Origin: Oscillospiraceae bacterium
GTDB taxonomy: Bacteria; Bacillota; Clostridia; Oscillospirales; Oscillospiraceae
Assembly: GCA_022792555.1 (NCBI GenBank)
Contig: JAAWBF010000140.1
Span: 1 to 47,171, forward strand
Direction: 5' to 3'
Length of the DNA: 47,171 nt
Below the pieces are notes generated by a model that was not told where the DNA came from, did not search any database, and saw only the letters and a list, made by a program, of their open reading frames with translations. Shown piece by piece: positions 1 through 6,756 of this stretch. Both the position numbers and the translations under genes were made by a program. Position 1 is the first letter of the stretch; each line of letters starts with the position of its first letter.

Positions 1-127
1 ACGGATCTCGCAGTCGAGTGCTTTAGCGACTTCATCTTGGGAAACACCAGCTTTAATTCGTGCACACTGGAGAGGGCTTTCAGGATGCGTGCCGCCTACT
101 TTTCTTTTGGATTCCTTTTTTTTTCAT
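1..127 (-). pseudogene. Partial XRE-type helix-turn-helix protein, frame broken at an A9 run
   Basis: On the minus strand a strong AGGAGG site (136-141) precedes an ATG at 127. The reading frame that looks like protein gives ESPLQCARIKAGVSQDEVAK, then ALDCEIR up to the window edge, which is the first half of an XRE/Cro-type DNA-binding domain. This frame is not the frame of the ATG. The run of nine A (forward T 116-124) right after the start shifts it by one base; with eight A the start would join the HTH frame directly. As written, the ATG frame stops after 15 codons. This could be a real frameshift, phase variation by slippage, transcriptional slippage, or a sequencing error in a homopolymer. 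The gene leaves the window at its 3' end. Confidence 0.6.
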
Positions 128-354
128 GGCTTGTTCCTCCTGTAAAAAATCAGGGGATGTAACCCCAAATTAAATTTTACAGGAAATGTAGGAGAAATCA
201 AACGATATGAATGTCGGGTATAAAGAAAAGTAGAAATTTGTCATTTTGCCGAAACATTGAGGAGCAGTTGTATGAACATCAGCAACGGAATTTATACCGA
301 GAACAGCGACATTTAAAGCGGTGTTGTGTTAAACTTTCACCTAGCATGGGAAGG
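128..354. other. Intergenic stretch, nothing firm recognised
   Basis: AT-rich DNA upstream of the HTH gene. A 14-codon ORF (271-315, MNISNGIYTENSDI) follows a GGAG-like site, but it is too short to assign and may be the start of a deleted gene. No clear promoter, RNA or repeat was found. Confidence 0.3.
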
Positions 355-519
355 TTATTTCAGCCTGTGTAGCTTGGCAAATCGCTCCAGTACTACGGCC
401 ACTTGCTCACGGATGACAGTCCCACTTGGCCGGGTGCTATCAAACAACTTTTCAGATATGACATTATCTCAGGCTTCCTTTGCCCATTGGGCGCTCTCTA
501 TCTTTTTTCTATCGCGCAT
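355..519 (-). pseudogene. SLH-like C-terminal remnant with in-frame stop
   Basis: Read on the minus strand, this gives SAQWAKEA, a TGA stop (469-471), then DNVISEKLFDSTRPSGTVIR and EQVAVVLERFAKLHRLK before TAA (355-357). The pattern WAKEA...REQVAVVLERFAKL is that of one S-layer-homology-like repeat, as found at the C-termini of cell-wall hydrolases and phage-type amidases in Clostridia. Only one repeat remains, it carries an internal stop, and no enzyme domain precedes it, so it is a decayed fragment. The family call is from motif recognition only. Confidence 0.5.
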
Positions 520-527
520 CCAGCCGA

Positions 528-619
528 GGGAGTGTCCCAGGCCCAGGGTTTTTATCTGTTTCTCTCCCGCTATAGGCGGGGGAGAAACACGCAAATAAAT
601 CTTTGCGGCGGACACTCCC
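528..619 (-). repeat. Dispersed intergenic repeat, family C copy 1
   Basis: The ends form an inverted repeat, GGGAGTGTCC at 528-537 and GGACACTCCC at 610-619. The interior holds a stem of CTCCCGC/GCGGGGGAG type and the conserved block AAGATTTATTTG (minus strand). A clearly related sequence lies on the plus strand at 15216-15325: the same AAGATTTATTTG, the C-rich hairpin, GATAAAAAC and a CGGCTGGA tail in the same order. No coding potential was seen. Confidence 0.6.
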
Positions 620-634
620 CCATCCGATTTCCTG

Positions 635-664
635 TTTACGTCACCCCTATGTCCGTGGTACAAT
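635..664 (+). promoter_or_regulatory. Candidate sigma-A promoter for the dnaD-dnaC unit
   Basis: TTTACG (635-640), an 18-base spacer and TACAAT (659-664). It lies about 65 bases before the start codon at 730 and is the best sigma-A match in this intergenic region. Confidence 0.5.
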
Positions 665-729
665 AGGGAAACAGAGTTTAGATACAGGGCAGGCGGCGAA
701 GCCGCGCTGTTCCAGAAGGAGGTCGCCCA

Positions 730-1701
730 ATGCCCGATGCGCTGATGCTGCCTGGAGAAATTCTATCTATGTCCGGGGCTGCGGCCAGCCGGCTGATTGC
801 GAAGGGCAGCGGAGATGGGGCGTTGCTCTATTTATGGCTGCTGCGCCAGGCGGGGGAATACGACCCCCAGGCGGCGGGCCGGGGGTTAAAGTGGGACTTG
901 GCCCGAACACAGGCGGCCTTTGAGGAGCTGGTGGATCTAAAGCTGGCGGACAGCAGGCAGCAGGTTTCTATGTCCCTGCCCGTGCCGGACGAGCCGCCTG
1001 AGTATACCGCTGCCGATCTGACCAAGGAGATGGAGAACACCGCCTCCCCCTTCCCCAGCCTGGTGACAGAGGTTCAGCGGCGGCTGGGAAAGCTTCTGTC
1101 TACTACCGATTTGAAAACCCTCTATATGCTCTACGATTATTTGGCCCTGCCTGCCGAGGTAATTCTGCTCCTGGTGAACTGGTGTGTGGAGGAGATGGAA
1201 CGCAAGTATGGTGAGGGTCATAAGCCTCGAATGCCCCAGATTCGGAAGGAAGCCTGCCGGTGGCAGGAGCAGGGGCTTAACACCCCGGAGGCGGTGGAGC
1301 GCTTTCTGCGGAAACAGGCAGTCCTGCACACCAGAGAGGCCCAAATTCTCCCTCTCCTGAATATCCGGGACCGCCAGCCCATTGACCCGGAGCGGCGGTA
1401 CATCGCCAAATGGGTAGAATGGGGCTTTGAGGATGAGGCGATCCGTCTGGCCTATGAGCGGACCATCCTGAAAAAGCAGTCCATGAACTGGGCCTATATG
1501 AACTCTATTCTGAGAAACTGGAACGAGAAGGGGCTGCGGACCGTCGCCGCCATTGAGGCCAGAGACGGCAAGCCCGCCCGGATGCCGGCAGGCCCAGTGG
1601 CTCCTGTCCCCATGCCCACCCCGCCTGGGGAGGCGGATCGCCGGGCCAGGGAGGATATGGAGCGGCTGAGAGCCTTTATGAAGCAGGGCGGAGGAGGATA
1701 G
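730..1701 (+). CDS. DnaD-domain replication initiation protein
   Basis: A 323-residue protein. The N-terminal ~95 residues look like the DnaD winged-helix region. They are followed by two DnaD/DnaB2-type helical blocks, around residues 110-190 and 210-285, the second with the family's run of aromatic and basic residues (SMNWAYMNSILRNW). Proteins of this type help load the replicative helicase in Firmicutes, together with a DnaC/DnaI-type ATPase, and that is exactly the next gene. The start at 730 follows AGAAGGAGGT with good spacing. The tail is Pro/Ala-rich and probably flexible. The stop is 3 bases before the next ATG, so the two genes are almost certainly co-transcribed. The family call is confident; whether it acts at oriC or in restart cannot be told from sequence. 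Confidence 0.85.
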   Translation: MPDALMLPGEILSMSGAAASRLIAKGSGDGALLYLWLLRQAGEYDPQAAGRGLKWDLARTQAAFEELVDLKLADSRQQVSMSLPVPDEPPEYTAADLTKEMENTASPFPSLVTEVQRRLGKLLSTTDLKTLYMLYDYLALPAEVILLLVNWCVEEMERKYGEGHKPRMPQIRKEACRWQEQGLNTPEAVERFLRKQAVLHTREAQILPLLNIRDRQPIDPERRYIAKWVEWGFEDEAIRLAYERTILKKQSMNWAYMNSILRNWNEKGLRTVAAIEARDGKPARMPAGPVAPVPMPTPPGEADRRAREDMERLRAFMKQGGGG

Positions 1702-1704
1702 CTG

Positions 1705-2712
1705 ATGTCATACGATGCAAATGTATTCCGCCGGGCGGTCCAGCGGTTGGCGGAGGAGCGCACCCAGCGGGAAGAGCTCCAGCGCCGCCGGCAGGAGGAG
1801 ATCTTTAAAAAAATTCCCCGTGCGGCGGAGATTGACCGGCAGCTGCGCCGGACCATCATAGAGTTGATCCGATCTGCTCTGAGCCGGGGGAGCGACCCGG
1901 TGGCGGCTCTCCAGACCGTCCGGGACAAAAACCTGGGGCTCCAGGCCGAGCAGGCCGAGCTACTGGCCGCCCACGGCTACCCCATCGACGCTCTGAACAG
2001 CCGCCCCGCCTGTCCCAGGTGCGGGGATACCGGTTGGGTGGGAAGCGAGATGTGCCGCTGCCTGGAGGCGCTGTGCGCCCAGGAGCAGATCAAGGAGCTG
2101 TCAAAGCTGCTGGACCTGGGAGGACAGACCTTCGACTTGTTCTCTCTGGACTATTACAGCGATCAGCCCTGGACAGGAGAGACCGTCCCGCCCAGAGAGA
2201 ATATGGAGTTTATCCGGGATGTGTGCTGGAGCTACGCCGAGCGCTTCGGCGTCTTTCCGGTCAAAAACCTCTTTCTGACCGGCAGTCCCGGCCTAGGCAA
2301 GACCTTTTTGTCCGCCTGTATCGCGCGGGTGGTATCAGAGAAGGGACACTCTGTGGTCTACGACACAGCAGTACAGATCTTCAATACCTTTGAGGCCCAG
2401 AAGTTTTCACGGGATGCGGAGGACACCCAGCAGGCCCAAAAGGAGACCCATCAATACCTGCGCTGTGACCTGTTGATTTTGGATGACCTGGGCAGCGAGA
2501 TGACCACTCCCTTTGTCCAGTCAGCCCTCTATACCCTGATCAATACCAGGCTGACTGCCGGACGGCACACCGTCATCTCCTCCAACCTGTCTATGGACGA
2601 GGTGCGCAGACGCTATGCGGGCCAGGTGGCCTCCCGGCTGGAGGGGGAATACCGCCCTCTGTGTTTTTACGGGGAGGATGTGCGTCAGCTGCGCAAGCTG
2701 GCGCCGGTTTGA
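1705..2712 (+). CDS. DnaC/DnaI-like helicase-loader ATPase
   Basis: A 335-residue AAA+ protein. A basic, coiled-coil-prone N-terminus (residues 1-60) leads to a Cys cluster (CPRCGDTGW at 103-111 and CRC at 117-119) that probably binds zinc, as in DnaI/DnaC. The ATPase core has Walker A GSPGLGKT (193-200) and Walker B LLILDD (256-261), followed by the DnaC-family sensor region. Such proteins load the hexameric helicase DnaB, whose gene lies at 10864-12207. It could also be named IstB-like, but no transposase is adjacent and a DnaD partner is, so the replication role is preferred. The start follows GGAGGA, overlapping the end of the upstream gene. A hairpin repeat begins 8 bases after the stop. 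Confidence 0.88.
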   Translation: MSYDANVFRRAVQRLAEERTQREELQRRRQEEIFKKIPRAAEIDRQLRRTIIELIRSALSRGSDPVAALQTVRDKNLGLQAEQAELLAAHGYPIDALNSRPACPRCGDTGWVGSEMCRCLEALCAQEQIKELSKLLDLGGQTFDLFSLDYYSDQPWTGETVPPRENMEFIRDVCWSYAERFGVFPVKNLFLTGSPGLGKTFLSACIARVVSEKGHSVVYDTAVQIFNTFEAQKFSRDAEDTQQAQKETHQYLRCDLLILDDLGSEMTTPFVQSALYTLINTRLTAGRHTVISSNLSMDEVRRRYAGQVASRLEGEYRPLCFYGEDVRQLRKLAPV

Positions 2713-2719
2713 TACTTTT

Positions 2720-2796
2720 TTAGCTGATACTGTCTCCACCCCCTCCGGGGTGGAGACAAGAAAAAGCTCTAGTTCGATTTCTGAGAACTGCTATAG
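2720..2796 (+). repeat. 3'-region hairpin element, family A (after dnaC-like gene)
   Basis: The hairpin GTCTCCACCCC (2732-2742)/GGGGTGGAGAC (2747-2757) is followed by A-rich sequence and the conserved end TTTCTGAGAACTGCTATAG (2778-2796). The left arm (AGCTGATACTGTCTCCACC) matches the mirrored arm of the copy at 12396-12485. It lies directly after the stop at 2712 and may end the upstream transcript. Confidence 0.7.
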
Positions 2797-2816
2797 AAAC
2801 AGGGAGGCTGACACCC

Positions 2817-3653
2817 ATGGCACAGTCACAGATCCGCCCCTATCTCAAGTGGGCGGGCGGAAAGCGGCAGCTCCTGCCGGAGATCCGCACCCGCCTGCCC
2901 AAGGATGTAGACAGGCGGATATATTATGAACCCTTTGTGGGGGCTGGGGCAGTCCTGCTGGATCTGAAGCCGGGCCGGGCGATCATCAATGATTCTAACC
3001 GGCAGCTCATGCTCACCTATCAGGCGGTCCGGGACGATGTGGAGACACTGGTCGCGCTGCTGGCCCAGCATCAGGAGCGGCATAGCCGGGACTACTACTA
3101 CGAGATCCGGGGGATGGACCGCACCGGAGAGTTCTCCCATTGGACGCACACCCAACAGGCCGCCCGGCTGATCTATCTGAATAAAACCTGCTTTAACGGC
3201 CTCTATCGGGTCAATACCCAGGGGCTGTTTAATGTCCCCGTTGGCAGCTACAAGCGCCCCGCCATCTGCGAGCCGGAGGTGTTAAGGGCGGTGAGCCGCT
3301 ACCTGCGGGAAAACCAGGTGGAGCTGTATACCGGGGATTTTGCCGACGCGGTGGAGGGGGCGGGTTCAGACGCCTTTGTTTACTTCGATCCCCCCTATCA
3401 CAGCGCGGACAACACGAATTTTACCGGCTACCAGGCCAACGGCTTTGGGGAGGGGGAACAGCGCCGCCTGCGGGATCTCTTCGATGCACTGACCGCCAGG
3501 GGGGCCAAATGCCTGCTGAGCAATTCGGCTACTGACCTGATTTTGGAGCTCTATCAAAATTATCACTGCGATCGGATTCCCGCCCGGCGGAACATCAACT
3601 CCCGTCCGGATGGCCGGGGGGCCGTTCAGGAGGTGCTCATCCGCAACTGGTGA
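2817..3653 (+). CDS. dam: Dam-family DNA adenine N6-methyltransferase
   Basis: A 278-residue class-alpha MTase. The N-terminal KWAGGKRQLL (11-20) and FVGAGAV (40-46) form the AdoMet-binding motifs X and I. LNKTCFNGLYRVN lies at 121-133 and the catalytic DPPY at 191-194, the order found in the Dam/DpnM group. Members of this group mostly methylate adenine in GATC. The length is normal. The ATG follows GGGAGG with a long spacer. The next gene begins 15 bases after the stop and encodes a nuclease-like protein, so the pair is best read as a type II restriction-modification unit. GATC is common throughout the window, which would need protection if the nuclease cuts there. The specificity is inferred from the family, not shown. 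Confidence 0.88.
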   Translation: MAQSQIRPYLKWAGGKRQLLPEIRTRLPKDVDRRIYYEPFVGAGAVLLDLKPGRAIINDSNRQLMLTYQAVRDDVETLVALLAQHQERHSRDYYYEIRGMDRTGEFSHWTHTQQAARLIYLNKTCFNGLYRVNTQGLFNVPVGSYKRPAICEPEVLRAVSRYLRENQVELYTGDFADAVEGAGSDAFVYFDPPYHSADNTNFTGYQANGFGEGEQRRLRDLFDALTARGAKCLLSNSATDLILELYQNYHCDRIPARRNINSRPDGRGAVQEVLIRNW

Positions 3654-3668
3654 CAGGAGGGGGCGGCT

Positions 3669-4970
3669 ATGGCCAAAAAGACAGGACTGGACACCGCATG
3701 GGAGACGCTCTTTGCGCGCCATCATATCTTAGAGGAAATTGCACAACACGGCCGCTTCTCCATCACCGCCGCCCAGATCAACACCGTAAAAGAGGCCAGG
3801 CTGATGGCCAAGTTTGACCGTTCCGCCCAGCTCCCCCAGATCTTCCGGGCCAACCGGCTGTCCATTCTCCCCGTCTCACGGGGGGAATATGTCATCGGCC
3901 CCTATCAGACCCACCAGAAGGTGGTCTACAACCAGGTACGACCGCACACCGTTCAAGTCCCAGCCCTCCAAACCCTGGATTATACCAACCTCTACAGTGA
4001 ATCAGCCGCCCTCCTCTTCTGCTACAACAGCGGGATCATCTCCCGCCTGCTGGGAGGCGGGCAGGTTTATTATACCGTCAATGGACGGATGTCCTCCGGT
4101 GCCTTTGGCTTTCATATCCACGATGCCAGAGACGGGATCCAAACCCACGCCATCACGGTGCAGAATGCCCAGGTGGAGATTGACGCCGGTTACGAGACAC
4201 CGGACTGTTTCTGTATCTGCGAGGCCAAAAACATGGCTTCGGAAGAACTGCTGATCCGTCAGCTCTACTACCCATACCGTCTGTGGCGGAGCAAAATCAC
4301 CAAACCGGTGATCCCAATCTTTTTGGTGTGCTCCAACGACCTGATCCATATCTTCCGCTATGCCATACCCGATGAGGAGGATTATAACGCCCTGACCCTC
4401 CAGTCCCATACGGCCTATACCTTCGGCTCCGAGCCCATCGGCCTGGAGGATCTGGAGGCACTGTGGAAGAGGACCCGTCCAGGGCAGGAGCCCAAGGCAC
4501 CCTTTCCCCAAGCGAACTCCTTCGCCCGCGTGGTGGATCTCTTGAGCGTGCTCCATGCGCGGGATCTCTCGCGGGATGAGGTGACCCTCCAATACGAATT
4601 TGACCCCCGGCAGACGGACTACTATATCGCGGCCTGTCAGTACCTGGATTTGGCTGAGCGGTGGCAGGAGGATGGAGTCTCCGGTGTGCGCCTCACCCGG
4701 CAGGCCCGCAGAATCCTCTCCCTGCGCTACCGGGAAAAATACCTGGCGTTGATGGAACAGGTCCTTAAGCGGCCCATTTTCCACCAGGCCATGGGTCTGG
4801 CTCTGCGGTACGGGACGCTTCCCAACAAAAACCGGCTTGTTCTCCTGATGACCGAGCTTGGTCTCCCCCTCAATGAGAAGACCAAAGACCGCCGGGCCTC
4901 CACTGTCCGGGGCTGGCTGGGCTGGATGTGGGAACAGTGTGGCCGGGGCGGGCAGCTGAGCTTGGATTGA
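3669..4970 (+). CDS. Putative type II restriction endonuclease, PD-(D/E)XK type
   Basis: A 433-residue protein with no transmembrane segment or signal. Residues 170-187 carry E170, D172, E176 and then CEAK (184-187), a good PD-(D/E)XK nuclease site. A region of roughly 30-80 and the C-terminal third (residues 270-430, rich in Arg, with TRQARRILSLRYREKY) look like DNA-binding helical domains. I recall similar proteins (DUF6996/DUF6997-type) next to Dam-like methylases, but that memory is unchecked. The start is supported by GACAGGAGGGGGCGGCT before the ATG. The cognate methylase directly precedes it in the same direction. The alternative is a nuclease-like defence protein without sequence specificity of its own. 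Confidence 0.68.
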   Translation: MAKKTGLDTAWETLFARHHILEEIAQHGRFSITAAQINTVKEARLMAKFDRSAQLPQIFRANRLSILPVSRGEYVIGPYQTHQKVVYNQVRPHTVQVPALQTLDYTNLYSESAALLFCYNSGIISRLLGGGQVYYTVNGRMSSGAFGFHIHDARDGIQTHAITVQNAQVEIDAGYETPDCFCICEAKNMASEELLIRQLYYPYRLWRSKITKPVIPIFLVCSNDLIHIFRYAIPDEEDYNALTLQSHTAYTFGSEPIGLEDLEALWKRTRPGQEPKAPFPQANSFARVVDLLSVLHARDLSRDEVTLQYEFDPRQTDYYIAACQYLDLAERWQEDGVSGVRLTRQARRILSLRYREKYLALMEQVLKRPIFHQAMGLALRYGTLPNKNRLVLLMTELGLPLNEKTKDRRASTVRGWLGWMWEQCGRGGQLSLD

Positions 4971-5017
4971 CGGCTCTCCCCCCGCAGCCGCAGGAAAGAG
5001 CGTCCTGCCGTGAAAGA

Positions 5018-5145
5018 AGGAGGTATTTAGGATGAATCATAAGAGGGCGTAGCTGCACCCCAATTGCGGATGGTACAGATCTTTACCAAGAGCGCCTTAT
5101 ATCCCCATGCCTAAAGGCAGGGGCTTTACGGCGCTTTTGGTAAAG
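5018..5145 (+). repeat. Truncated ORF start plus IS200/IS605-like palindromic end
   Basis: A strong AAGGAGGTATTTAGG site precedes a 6-codon ORF (5032-5052, MNHKRA stop), probably the start of a gene lost by deletion. It is followed by a nested palindrome: CTTTACCAAGAGCGCC (5081-5096) pairs with GGCGCTTTTGGTAAAG (5130-5145), enclosing an inner hairpin CCCCATGCC...GGCAGGGG. Such palindromes are typical of the subterminal ends of IS200/IS605 elements and the short non-autonomous elements derived from them. No transposase is left here. Confidence 0.5.
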
Positions 5146-5409
5146 GTTTTGCGTTTATTTTCCCGGTTCAAGAGAATTCCTCCAAAAAGTCAATTTAACA
5201 GTTTAATCTTTAAATTTTCTTTTGGGAGGCCGGCAGAGTGTACAGACCTCCCGGTCAGTACACAAGCACCGAACGACAATGATAATTCAAAAACAACACA
5301 CCTTCTGTTTCAAAAAATTCAGCTGCATTCATAACCGAAAATGTCGGCTGGCCGAGCGGGTCAGCATATCAAGGGGCCTTGTCTTCTGTGGCGGCAGAGA
5401 ACACCGCTG
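5146..5409. other. Gene-free AT-rich stretch, nothing firm recognised
   Basis: No ORF has codon use like the neighbours. A weak inverted repeat (GGGAGG near 5224 and CCTCCC near 5247) is present. No promoter or RNA family was recognised. Confidence 0.3.
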
Positions 5410-5447
5410 AAAAAGCGCCCTGCCGTTTGATGGTTACGGCAGGGCGC
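5410..5447 (-). terminator. Terminator of the rpsF-ssb-rpsR operon
   Basis: Minus strand: GCGCCCTGCCGT pairs with ACGGCAGGGCGC (5415-5447) with a 9-base loop, followed by TTTTT (5410-5414). It lies about 90 bases past the rpsR stop. It has the classic form of an intrinsic terminator. Confidence 0.8.
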
Positions 5448-5472
5448 GAGACATAAAAATGACAATTCGGAT

Positions 5473-5535
5473 GATAGCAGTTCTCACAAGCAGCAATAGA
5501 ACGCTTTACTTGCTTTCACCCCTTTGGGGGTGGAG
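5473..5535 (-). repeat. 3'-region hairpin element, family A (after rpsR)
   Basis: Minus strand: CTCCACCCCCAAAGGGGTG hairpin, A-rich spacer, TTGCTGCTTG and the conserved end TGAGAACTGCTATC. It is the same family as 2720-2796. It begins 3 bases after the rpsR stop codon (5538-5540). Confidence 0.65.
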
Positions 5536-5537
5536 TA

Positions 5538-5777
5538 CTAGTCCGTAACAAAGGGCAGCAGCGCGATCTGACGGGCGCGCTTAATGGCCATTGTCAACTG
5601 GCGCTGATGCATAGCGCAGGTACCAGTAGTCCGGCGGGGCAGGATCTTAGAACGCTCGGAGAGGAACCGGCGCAGTTTTGCAGCATCCTTATAGTCAATG
5701 TGCTCTACCTTGTCCACACAGAAGGTGCAGACCTTACGGCGCTTGCGGCCGCGGGGCCGCTCTCTATCCATAGCCAT
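5538..5777 (-). CDS. rpsR: 30S ribosomal protein S18
   Basis: A 79-residue basic protein with the S18 pattern: CTFC near residues 17-20, [20 protein letters not shown] in the middle and [18 protein letters not shown] at the end. It binds the central domain of 16S rRNA with S6, whose gene opens the same operon. The CxxC pair and length fit a zinc-type S18. The RBS AAAGGAGGT lies 10 bases before the ATG. It is third in the operon after rpsF and ssb. Confidence 0.97.
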   Translation of the reverse strand: MAMDRERPRGRKRRKVCTFCVDKVEHIDYKDAAKLRRFLSERSKILPRRTTGTCAMHQRQLTMAIKRARQIALLPFVTD

Positions 5778-5826
5778 AGTTGGGAAAACCTCCTTTATTT
5801 ATGACAGTAGCGGAACATACAGGAAA

Positions 5827-6285
5827 TTAAAACGGCAGCTCACCGTCGTCATCGGAGAAATCGGCAAAGGAGTCGCCGCCTGCCGGGGCCGCCGGGGGGG
5901 GATAACTGTTGGTATAACCACCGGGGGGGGGAACAACAGCGACACCTGCAGCTTCCGCGTCTTTTTTGGAGTCTCCAAAATAGGCGTTGTCAGCGATGAC
6001 CTCCGCAGAGCGGCGTTTGTTGCCCTCTTTGTCGGTCCAGTCTCGGATCTGAAGGCGACCCTCCACCACGACCATACGGCCCTTGGTAAAGTAACGGGTG
6101 ACAAACTCGGCGGTCTGCCTCCAGGCTACAATGTCGATAAAATCGGTTGGCTTCTCACCGGTAGCTTTGTCCTTAAAATCCCGGTCTACTGCCAGCGTGA
6201 AAGAAGCCACAGCGGTCCCCGTCTGGGTGTGCCGGAGCTCTGGATCGCGGACCAGGCGGCCCATGAGGACGATTCTATTGAGCAT
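5827..6285 (-). CDS. ssb: Single-stranded DNA-binding protein
   Basis: A 152-residue protein. The OB fold starts MLNRIVLMGRLVRDPELR and contains the typical SFTLAVDRDF and FIDIVAWRQTAEF segments. A Gly/Pro-rich linker follows, then the acidic tip DDDGELPF that recruits partner proteins. It coats single-stranded DNA in replication and repair. It sits between rpsF and rpsR, the standard Firmicutes order. The linker contains two runs of G (forward 5890s and 5920s), places where slippage or sequencing error would be easy, but the frame is intact. Confidence 0.96.
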   Translation of the reverse strand: MLNRIVLMGRLVRDPELRHTQTGTAVASFTLAVDRDFKDKATGEKPTDFIDIVAWRQTAEFVTRYFTKGRMVVVEGRLQIRDWTDKEGNKRRSAEVIADNAYFGDSKKDAEAAGVAVVPPPGGYTNSYPPPAAPAGGDSFADFSDDDGELPF

Positions 6286-6296
6286 AACGGCCTCCC

Positions 6297-6593
6297 CTAC
6301 TCATCCTTGCAGATGATCATAGAGCGCATCACACCGTCGGTAATACGGAAGATACGATCCAGCTCCTTGGGGAATTCGGGCTTGCTGCCAAAGGTCATCA
6401 GCACATAGTAACCCTCGTTCAGATCATTAATGGGATAGGCCAGATGGCGCTTGCCCCACTCGTCGACCTCCGACAGGGTGCCGTTGGCCTCTACCAAATC
6501 CTTGAACTTGGCCACCATGGCGGCGGTGGCCTCCTCTCCCAGGTTGGGGTCGAGGATGTAGACCGCCTCGTAATTTGCATTTAGCTTTGCCAT
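6297..6593 (-). CDS. rpsF: 30S ribosomal protein S6
   Basis: 98 residues from the ATG at 6593 (MAKLNANYEAVYILDPNL). The frame is open further upstream to a GTG, but AAGGAGGT lies about 11 bases before the ATG and would overlap the GTG, so the ATG is chosen. It shows the S6 pattern with the conserved WGKRHLAYPIND loop and EGYYVLMTFGS strand. S6 pairs with S18 in the 30S platform. It is first gene of the rpsF-ssb-rpsR operon; ssb starts 11 bases after its stop. Confidence 0.96.
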   Translation of the reverse strand: MAKLNANYEAVYILDPNLGEEATAAMVAKFKDLVEANGTLSEVDEWGKRHLAYPINDLNEGYYVLMTFGSKPEFPKELDRIFRITDGVMRSMIICKDE

Positions 6594-6721
6594 TTTTTCT
6601 TGCACCTCCTTATGGACATGTGGCCCCCAGTCTCAGCCAGGGGCAAGGATGGCCTGCATCGCGCTGCGGCTTTGCTCTGACACACCAGGAGAGGACAAAA
6701 CCGGCCTTTCACACATGCAAG
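6594..6721 (-). promoter_or_regulatory. Leader of the rpsF operon
   Basis: About 125 bases separate the promoter from rpsF. Firmicutes often carry an S6:S18-binding leader RNA in this place. The stretch has short self-complementary segments (for example GCCCCTGGC...GCC), but I could not match the known S6:S18 motif with confidence. Confidence 0.3.
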
Positions 6722-6728
6722 CTTCCTA

Positions 6729-6756
6729 ATTATACAAGAATATGGGGATTTGTCAA
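6729..6756 (-). promoter_or_regulatory. Consensus sigma-A promoter of rpsF-ssb-rpsR
   Basis: Minus strand: TTGACA (6751-6756), a 16-base spacer, TATAAT (6729-6734). Both hexamers are perfect. The -35 box contains the TGA stop codon of ftsH (6753-6755), so the promoter is embedded in the end of the upstream gene. Confidence 0.88.

Noticed and set aside
1705-2712. IstB helper of an IS21 element
   Set aside because: No IstA or IS ends are near, and the Cys-rich N-terminus and DnaD neighbour fit a helicase loader better.
5410-5447. CRISPR-like or mobile palindrome
   Set aside because: It has the stem, loop and T-run of an intrinsic terminator directly after rpsR, which explains it fully.
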